Source: Paenibacillus marchantiophytorum
Lineage (GTDB): Bacteria > Bacillota > Bacilli > Paenibacillales > NBRC-103111
Assembly (NCBI RefSeq): GCF_014640555.1
Contig: NZ_BMHE01000046.1
Span: 1 to 63,161, forward strand
Direction: 5' to 3'
DNA length: 63,161 nucleotides
A program made the translations under genes and the position numbers. Under the pieces are notes generated by a model, which was not told where the DNA came from, searched no databases, and was given only the letters and a program-made list of their open reading frames with translations. This document shows positions 58,275 to 63,161 of this stretch, piece after piece; position 1 is the stretch's first letter, and each line of letters opens with the position of its first letter.

Positions 58275-59372
58275 ATGATAACGAAGGAACAGCTATTAGA
58301 AGCGTTGAAACCTCTTGCGGAACCATCTTATAACAAAAGTGTTGTTGAACTTAATTTGGTTAGAGATATCTTGTTTAATGGCGAGAATGTATCTCTGAGC
58401 TTGATTGTTACGTCAGAAGATGAGGCTTATAAAGAAAAGGCCAAATCCTATATAGGGCAGACGCTTGAGAAATTGGGTGTAGCCCAAGTACATATCAGAT
58501 TTAGACTAATGACGGATTATGAACGCAATCAAATCACTAATAATCAGGATACGACTCCTTCAACAGAGTCGAAACAGGATCAGCCTGTACAACCACCGAT
58601 AGATCAGCCTATTCTGGGAGAAGCTTCTACGGTTGAGTTTATTGCCATTGCAAGTGGCAAAGGCGGGGTAGGAAAATCGACAGTAACCGTGAATTTGGCT
58701 GTAGCCTTAGCGCGACAAGGTAAGAAGGTAGGCATCATTGATGCAGACATATATGGTTTCAGTATTCCGGATATGATGGGGATTGAGGAACAGCCCAAGC
58801 TTGTCGAGAACGTCATTATACCGGTTGAGAAATTTGGTGTTAAAGTTATTTCAATGGGTTTCTTCGTGCAGGATAATGCCCCTGTCATTTGGCGCGGACC
58901 TATGCTCGGCAAAATGCTGCGCAACTTCTTCAATGAAGTCAGCTGGGGGGATGTAGAGTACATCCTGCTTGATTTGCCGCCAGGTACAGGCGATGTGGCA
59001 CTTGATGTGCATCAATTGATCCCTCAAAGCAAAGAAGTCATTGTAACGACTCCTCATGCAACAGCTGCCTTTGTAGCGGCGAGAGCAGGGGCTATGGCTG
59101 TTCAGACCAATCACGAAATTCTGGGAATCGTCGAAAATATGTCTTACTATGAGAGTAAGGATGGAACGAAGGATTATGTGTTTGGTAAAGGCGGGGGAGC
59201 GAAACTTGCCGAAGATCTGCATAGTGAGCTGCTGGCGCAAATTCCACTAGGAGCACCTGATAATCATATTTCCGAGATTGATTACTCGCCATCCGTGTAC
59301 AAGCAGGATTCCAAAACAGGTCAGCTGTACCTGGAGATGGCCGCGAATATCATCAGCAAACTTGCAAAATAA
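58275..59372 (+). CDS. mrp: Mrp/ApbC-family P-loop ATPase (SalA-like)
   Basis: A 365-residue protein with an N-terminal MIP18/DUF59-type domain (~1-85), a P/Q/S-rich linker (~95-120) and a ParA/MinD-like ATPase domain: ASGKGGVGKSTVTVNLA (deviant Walker A), DADIYGFS and DLPPGTGDV. Relatives carry Fe-S clusters; in B. subtilis the same-locus SalA regulates scoC. The CxxC typical of Fe-S carriers near the C-terminus is not seen, which favours a SalA-like role. ATG 58275 with AAAGGTG ~10 nt upstream is chosen; GTG 58269 is the alternative. Confidence 0.9.
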   Translation: MITKEQLLEALKPLAEPSYNKSVVELNLVRDILFNGENVSLSLIVTSEDEAYKEKAKSYIGQTLEKLGVAQVHIRFRLMTDYERNQITNNQDTTPSTESKQDQPVQPPIDQPILGEASTVEFIAIASGKGGVGKSTVTVNLAVALARQGKKVGIIDADIYGFSIPDMMGIEEQPKLVENVIIPVEKFGVKVISMGFFVQDNAPVIWRGPMLGKMLRNFFNEVSWGDVEYILLDLPPGTGDVALDVHQLIPQSKEVIVTTPHATAAFVAARAGAMAVQTNHEILGIVENMSYYESKDGTKDYVFGKGGGAKLAEDLHSELLAQIPLGAPDNHISEIDYSPSVYKQDSKTGQLYLEMAANIISKLAK

Positions 59373-59416
59373 AATAAAAGGGCATTCGGAGATGATCCGG
59401 ATGCCCTTATTTTATT
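59368..59416. terminator. Bidirectional terminator between mrp and gerD
   Basis: AAAATAAAAGGGCAT pairs with ATGCCCTTATTTT around TCGG/CCGG, with T runs on both strands; the two genes converge here. Confidence 0.88.
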
Positions 59417-60191
59417 GAGAATCAGAGGAGCCTGAATCTTTTTTCTTCTTCTTGTCACCTTGCTGCGCAGTGTCGCCAGAATCGGATTGACTTTTCTCAT
59501 CTTTTTGCGTATCATCACTGCCTTTGCTGTCGCCGCTTGATTTCTTATCGGCGCTTTTGGCGGTTGGCATTTGTTCAGCTTTACTTTGCTGTGCAATGGC
59601 GGATTTAAGAAGTTCAACCATGTGTGCTCGGAAAAGAGGGCTCTGAATCGATTCTTCCATCACCGTCATCATTTGTTGGCGGTAGGAAGCTGTCTTCATG
59701 ACATCAAGAACCATTTTCTCGTAATCAGGATTCTTCATCACTTCTACAAGTGATTTTTGATATTCAGGGTCTTTTAACAGCTCCTTGAACATCTGTTTGG
59801 TTTCCTTCTGAATCGCTTTGGCGAAATCGCCAGCAAACTGGGGATCTTTCATCATGTCCGTAAGGAACATATTATTTTCCTTGGCTGTCAGAACGTCCTT
59901 GACGGCCATTTGCAGCTGCAAGGACTCATTGGCCGAAAGCAGTTTGATCTGAGACTGACCGGCTATGCCATTGGCGCCTACGTCGCCATTCATAATACTG
60001 CGGTTGGCTGCGCTAATCGCCTTTTTACCATCGTCTGATTTCAAAATATCAAGCACCATGGTCTTCTGTTCTTTGTACGTATTAGCTTGCGATTGACCTT
60101 GTGATGAATTATCAGTCCCACACGATGAGAGAAGCAAAGCGATTGAAATGAACGGCAAGACTTGCAATTTTCTTAACCTGCTAATAATCAT
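59412..60191 (-). CDS. gerD: GerD, spore germination lipoprotein
   Basis: GerD clusters nutrient germinant receptors in the spore inner membrane. The 259-residue protein has a lipoprotein signal peptide with lipobox LSSC (Cys ~24), a helical core with repeated PxY/PxF segments (DPQFAGDF, DPEYQKSL, NPDYEKMV), and a Ser/Asp/Lys-rich disordered tail from ~200. AAGGGAG lies 9 nt before the ATG, and a sigma-G promoter precedes it. The tail is longer than I would expect. Confidence 0.92.
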   Translation of the reverse strand: MIISRLRKLQVLPFISIALLLSSCGTDNSSQGQSQANTYKEQKTMVLDILKSDDGKKAISAANRSIMNGDVGANGIAGQSQIKLLSANESLQLQMAVKDVLTAKENNMFLTDMMKDPQFAGDFAKAIQKETKQMFKELLKDPEYQKSLVEVMKNPDYEKMVLDVMKTASYRQQMMTVMEESIQSPLFRAHMVELLKSAIAQQSKAEQMPTAKSADKKSSGDSKGSDDTQKDEKSQSDSGDTAQQGDKKKKKDSGSSDSQ

Positions 60192-60224
60192 AAAAGCATG
60201 CTCCCTTCCCTAGCTTAATATTGT

Positions 60225-60253
60225 TAGTATGTGTGGTTAGGGACATATTATTA
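60225..60253 (-). promoter_or_regulatory. Sigma-G-type promoter of gerD
   Basis: On the minus strand TAATA (60249-60253), 17-bp spacer, CATACTA (60225-60231). This matches the forespore sigma-F/G consensus, and gerD is sigma-G dependent in B. subtilis. Confidence 0.7.
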
Positions 60254-60263
60254 GGCAGTTTCA

Positions 60264-60293
60264 TTGGCTTTTTATCTCAAACGTTGGTACAAT
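60264..60293 (+). promoter_or_regulatory. Possible SigA promoter of kbaA
   Basis: TTGGCT (60264-60269), 18-bp spacer, TACAAT (60288-60293). Confidence 0.45.
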
Positions 60294-60327
60294 TAACAAT
60301 TAGAGTTGAAGTGTGGAGGTAATGATC

Positions 60328-60924
60328 TTGACGTTGCGTAAATGGTTTCACTTATTTTGGACAACACTACTATTAGGAATTATTGTATCTATAGGTATTG
60401 GTCTCATTTTACAATATTCCGACAAAGATTTTTCGGTCATGGGGTTATCGGCTGTAGGTTTTAATGTGTTAAATATGCTGCTGGGTGGGGCGACAATCAG
60501 TGTCTTGAGTCAAATGGGCTTTTTTGCCTACTTGATCGTAAGATTTATTGTCGCGGGCATTATCAAATCCAAGACAATCTGGAATTTATTGCAGCTAGCT
60601 ATTGTGATTGTCGTATTATTTGATCTTGTGTACCTCCGAATGACGAATTTTGAAGGGACAGGCACTGTCTTTAGTTATATAGTCTTGCCTGTTATTATTC
60701 TACTTATTTCGTTGGGAGTTGCTTATTGGAAAGTCAGATTAACCAACCGCAATGCATTCATTCCGACCCTGTTTTTCATGTGCGCGGTATCTGTTTTGGA
60801 AGCAGTTCCTGCTCTGAAACTAGATAATGCAGCATCTAGCTTGTTTATGTTAGCCCCATTGCTTGTATGCAATGCATGGCAAATCCTGATTTTACATAAA
60901 ATATTAGAAAACAAAAAGAGCTAA
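60328..60924 (+). CDS. kbaA: KbaA, activator of the KinB sporulation pathway
   Basis: The 198-residue membrane protein is needed for KinB signalling into the sporulation phosphorelay in B. subtilis. About six hydrophobic segments span residues 10-190, with short charged loops. TTG 60328 is preferred: GGAGG lies 8 nt upstream, while ATG 60322 and GTG 60313 overlap or touch that site. Neighbours gerD and pdaB are as in Bacillus. The stop lies within the terminator stem. Confidence 0.88.
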   Translation: MTLRKWFHLFWTTLLLGIIVSIGIGLILQYSDKDFSVMGLSAVGFNVLNMLLGGATISVLSQMGFFAYLIVRFIVAGIIKSKTIWNLLQLAIVIVVLFDLVYLRMTNFEGTGTVFSYIVLPVIILLISLGVAYWKVRLTNRNAFIPTLFFMCAVSVLEAVPALKLDNAASSLFMLAPLLVCNAWQILILHKILENKKS

Positions 60925-60943
60925 TCATCTTAGCTCTTTTTTT
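60915..60943 (+). terminator. Terminator overlapping the kbaA stop
   Basis: AAAGAGCTAA-TCATC-TTAGCTCTTT followed by TTTT; the kbaA stop codon is in the left arm. Confidence 0.88.
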
Positions 60944-60960
60944 ATTGCATTGGTATCGCT

Positions 60961-61743
60961 CTATTGGATTTGCTTCATGGCACGGTCTTCAACGGGCGTC
61001 GTTTCTACTTTTGTTTGCTTGATTAACTCGCTGACAGTAACGAATTCGTAGCCCTTGGATTTCAATTGATCGATGATGACGGGCAAAGCTTCATGTGTTT
61101 GTTGGGAGGAGTCGCTGGCATGCAAGAGGACGATGTCGCCAGGATGCGCTTTGGTTACAACGCGATTGATAATCGTATCTACCCCTTTATTCAGCCAATC
61201 CTGAGAGTCAGTATCCCATTGAATCACGGAATAGCCCAGATCATCTGCAATACGCAGGACACGTTTGTCGAAATCCCCATTTGGCAGTCGGATCAAATTC
61301 GGCTCTTTTCCGATTAATTCTGTCAAAATTCCATGCGCTGTGGTAATTTGTTTGCGTATTTCTTCATCACTAAGCGTGCTGTAGTTATCGTGCTTATTCC
61401 CATGACTGCCAATTTCGAAACCGCTTTTCTTAATTTGCTCGACGATCTCAGGGTGATCCTTGCTCCATGGCGAGGAGAGAAAAAATGTGGCATCCTTCAC
61501 CCCTTTGTCTTTTAAAATTTTCAGAATAGGCTCTGCTCGCTTGTCTCCCCAAGAAATATCGAAAGTAAGCGCAATAGCCTTTCTCTCTGTTTGCACACTA
61601 TAAATAGCGGATGGTTCAGCAGTTGAGAAAACGGACACATTGCTTTGTTCTGAATAAACAATGGCGCCGGCGAACACGATGGCAAGCGCTATAAACACAT
61701 ATTGTTTAAATTTCCGGGCATTAACAACGAAAAAATAATTCAT
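60961..61743 (-). CDS. pdaB: PdaB, sporulation polysaccharide deacetylase-family protein
   Basis: PdaB is needed to maintain spores after late sporulation. The 260-residue protein has an N-terminal membrane anchor (~12-30) and a NodB domain: ALTFDISWGDKR (motif 1 with the PdaB-type DIS in place of DDG), SHGNKHDNY (HxxxH metal ligands), RLPNGDFDKR (motif 3, with Asn-Gly instead of the common Pro-Gly-Gly) and LLHAS. The missing second Asp suggests altered activity, as known for the family. ATG 61743 follows AAGGAGGTG. Confidence 0.92.
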   Translation of the reverse strand: MNYFFVVNARKFKQYVFIALAIVFAGAIVYSEQSNVSVFSTAEPSAIYSVQTERKAIALTFDISWGDKRAEPILKILKDKGVKDATFFLSSPWSKDHPEIVEQIKKSGFEIGSHGNKHDNYSTLSDEEIRKQITTAHGILTELIGKEPNLIRLPNGDFDKRVLRIADDLGYSVIQWDTDSQDWLNKGVDTIINRVVTKAHPGDIVLLHASDSSQQTHEALPVIIDQLKSKGYEFVTVSELIKQTKVETTPVEDRAMKQIQ

Positions 61744-61808
61744 GAGCAGCGTGCACCTCCTTGTAAACCTTCTCCCCGTGGGCAAGGCTTGTATACTCTT
61801 TACTAAAT

Positions 61809-61836
61809 AATGTATGCTCGTACACAGTACTTATGC
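61809..61836 (-). promoter_or_regulatory. Possible sigma-E promoter of pdaB
   Basis: On the minus strand GCATAAGT (61829-61836), 12-nt spacer, CATACATT (61809-61816), similar to the mother-cell sigma-E consensus. The spacer is slightly short. Confidence 0.4.
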
Positions 61837-61860
61837 TTCCGAAATTGGAGGAAATAAAAG

Positions 61861-62472
61861 ATGACATTCAAACCATTGTTGCAACACTTTAAAGAAATGA
61901 AACATTATTTCATCGTAGTTGTCTTAGTCTTTGCATTCAGTTTCTATTTGGGCTGGTCCAATTCAAGTCAGTATTCACATTTCTTGGACGGACAACTGAA
62001 AGGGCTCAAAACCATCAGTCAATCTCTTAGCAATAAGGAGAACCCGCAACTGTGGTACTTTATTTTCATTTTTCTAAACAATGCGATTAAATCTGTTATT
62101 GTCGTATTTCTGGGGCTATTTGTTGGTGTGCTGCCGCTATTTATGTTAGTTGCCAATGGCATGATCCTTGGTTACGTACTCTCCTTGCAGACCAATGAAA
62201 GCACGCTCTCTATTGTCCTCAAAGGTATTCTTCCTCATGGCATTATTGAAATACCGGTTATCTTGTTGGCCTGTGCTTATGGGATCAAATTAGGAATGTT
62301 GGTTTGGAAATCAGGCATCCAACTTTTTGTTCCGGTAAAAGGGGGTACAGCTCGAGCTGAGCTTATAAAAGTTCTGCAGCTTACCAAGCCTCTTGCTGTA
62401 GTTATTGTTGTATTACTGCTGGTTGCAGCGGTTATTGAAAGTACGCTTACCTACTGGTTGGTTCATTTGTAA
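61861..62472 (+). CDS. SpoIIM-like membrane protein (DUF95 family)
   Basis: A 203-residue protein with about five transmembrane segments (~17-33, 62-82, 86-110, 120-145, 176-198). The conserved pattern NNAIKSVIVVFLGLFVGVLPLFMLVANG (~69-96) and GILPHGIIEIPVILL marks the stage II sporulation protein M family. True SpoIIM acts in engulfment; this locus and length suggest a relative, so the exact role is open. TTGGAGG ~10 nt upstream of the ATG. Confidence 0.85.
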   Translation: MTFKPLLQHFKEMKHYFIVVVLVFAFSFYLGWSNSSQYSHFLDGQLKGLKTISQSLSNKENPQLWYFIFIFLNNAIKSVIVVFLGLFVGVLPLFMLVANGMILGYVLSLQTNESTLSIVLKGILPHGIIEIPVILLACAYGIKLGMLVWKSGIQLFVPVKGGTARAELIKVLQLTKPLAVVIVVLLLVAAVIESTLTYWLVHL

Positions 62473-62621
62473 AATATTTTCAGAAGCTTGTCATAAAAAT
62501 GGCAAAATCTGAGCATAACAGTAAAGCAGTAGGGAGGGGGCAGAATTAATATCTGCCTTTTCCTTATACCAAACTGATAGTGCCATAAATCTCTACAGTC
62601 GAGAGGGGTTTGGATGGATGT

Positions 62622-62852
62622 ATGCTCGGATTTTTGTTCAATGAACGGGAATGCAGGGAATTAGATTATGTGCTTCGCAAAGAATTAGATGAAATGTTAT
62701 TCGATCTTAATGACAAAAGAATGGATCAAGAAATCAAAGGGGCCATAGAATCCAGATATAAAGTGATCTTTCGGATGTATGCTCGCTTAGCGTCACCAAA
62801 GGAAATATCCAAGTATGCAAGAAACCGCAATCATCAGGCTCAAAAAAAATAG
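62622..62852 (+). CDS. Small conserved-looking cytoplasmic protein, unknown function
   Basis: A 76-residue, charged, mostly helical protein: MLGFLFNERECRELDYVLRK at the start, a central acidic stretch, and a basic C-terminus (RNRNHQAQKK). No family recognised, though I believe similar proteins exist in Paenibacillus. ATG 62622 is chosen; GAGAGGGG lies 13 nt upstream, and an in-frame TTG at 62610 is only 1 nt from it. It lies between the spoIIM-like gene and an rRNA operon. Confidence 0.7.
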   Translation: MLGFLFNERECRELDYVLRKELDEMLFDLNDKRMDQEIKGAIESRYKVIFRMYARLASPKEISKYARNRNHQAQKK

Positions 62853-62886
62853 AGGGTTAGTTCTTGACTTACCCTCTCTTTCTATG
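62851..62886 (+). terminator. Terminator after the 76-residue protein
   Basis: AGAGGGT ... ACCCTCT stem followed by CTTTCT; it begins in the stop codon. Confidence 0.7.
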
Positions 62887-62969
62887 GTATTTTATTACTC
62901 GCCCCTTCGAAAAGGCGGACAAGCAAGACCTTTGTTGGACAAGAATTTCAAAGTTCTCGAAAATAAAAC

Positions 62970-62999
62970 TTGCATTGTAGATAGACGCTGTGGTATATT
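62970..62999 (+). promoter_or_regulatory. rRNA operon promoter
   Basis: TTGCAT (62970-62975), 18-bp spacer, TATATT (62994-62999). Further upstream TTGGAC (62935-62940) may belong to a second promoter; rrn operons usually have tandem promoters. Confidence 0.7.
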
Positions 63000-63161
63000 G
63001 AAAAAGTCGCCGCTAAACGGATGGCGATGAAATAACGAAAGAAATTGATCTTTGAAAACTGAACAACGAGTGAGTAAGCACGAACGAGCAATCGTTCAAA
63101 AAAGAGATTGTAAAATCTCGCTAGCAAGTCAATGAGCATTTCAGCTTTCAGATATATGGGT
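63000..63161 (+). other. Leader of an rRNA operon (pre-16S)
   Basis: TGATCTTTGAAAACTGAACAAC (about 63047-63068, core only) is the typical Firmicute pre-16S antitermination/processing leader. The 16S gene itself is not reached by 63161. There is no other gene between 62852 and the end. Confidence 0.8.

Noticed and set aside
61826..61845. Sixth copy of the dispersed element before the spoIIM-like gene
   Set aside because: TATGCTTCCGAA is similar, but no hairpin of the family type follows.
1..63161. tRNA genes, CRISPR arrays, prophage or transposase genes
   Set aside because: I looked in the intergenic gaps and found none; the gaps are filled by leaders, terminators, promoters and short repeats.

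Overview
The window comes from a spore-forming, low-to-moderate GC Firmicute, most probably Paenibacillus or a close relative. The evidence is the gene order ctsR-mcsA-mcsB-clpC-radA-disA ... sigH ... rpoBC ... S10/spc/alpha ... cwlD-mrp-gerD-kbaA-pdaB, the many sporulation genes (sigH, cwlD, gerD, kbaA, pdaB, a spoIIM-like gene), strong AAGGAGG ribosome-binding sites, Firmicute leader RNAs (M-box, T-box, L10, L13) and a pssA gene between disA and yacL. All names rest on reading the translated sequences and on known synteny; no database search was possible.

Layout. 1-84 is the 3' end of a 5S rRNA, and the right edge (about 62900-63161) is the promoter and leader of another rRNA operon, so the window is the segment between two rrn operons. 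85-4260 holds an accessory cassette on the minus strand: promoter, M-box (Mg2+) riboswitch, a possible 44-residue ORF, a second intrinsic terminator, a fused two-domain ABC permease and its ATPase with a C-terminal AAA-associated domain. The cassette lies between two ~50-bp direct repeats. 4310-8984 is the CtsR-controlled protein quality-control operon (ctsR-mcsA-mcsB-clpC). 9142-14450 carries an unusually divergent radA, disA, pssA, a small cysteine-rich protein on the minus strand, and yacL. 14583-21390 carries ispD-ispF-gltX, a Cys T-box, cysE-cysS, mrnC, rlmB and rae1. 21511-26601 carries sigH, rpmG-secE-nusG, rplK-rplA (with an L1-binding mimic between them), rplJ-rplL behind an L10 leader, and a methyltransferase gene. 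26983-39094 carries rpoB-rpoC, an L7Ae-like gene, rpsL-rpsG-fusA-tuf. 39334-54496 is the continuous S10-spc-alpha superoperon including secY, adk, map, infA and rpoA. 54622-56422 is truA-rplM-rpsI (the ECF transporter genes usual before truA are absent). 56640-62852 is cysH plus the sporulation/germination cluster.

How the parts work together. Most of the window is the core translation/transcription block of the chromosome: ribosomal proteins, RNA polymerase subunits, elongation factors, Sec translocon subunits and rRNA/tRNA modification or charging enzymes, regulated by RNA leaders that sense free ribosomal proteins or uncharged tRNA. The flanks deal with proteotoxic stress (CtsR, McsAB, ClpC), DNA integrity signalling (RadA, DisA) and sporulation/germination.

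Most interesting observations: (1) an M-box riboswitch in front of an ABC transporter of unassigned substrate with no binding protein in view; (2) a family of five short intergenic elements (TATGCTTACGAAG followed by a small hairpin whose stem covaries between copies) inside highly expressed operons; (3) a terminator-like, multi-level hairpin directly before the rpoB ribosome-binding site; (4) a RadA at its native locus that has lost several family-invariant motifs.
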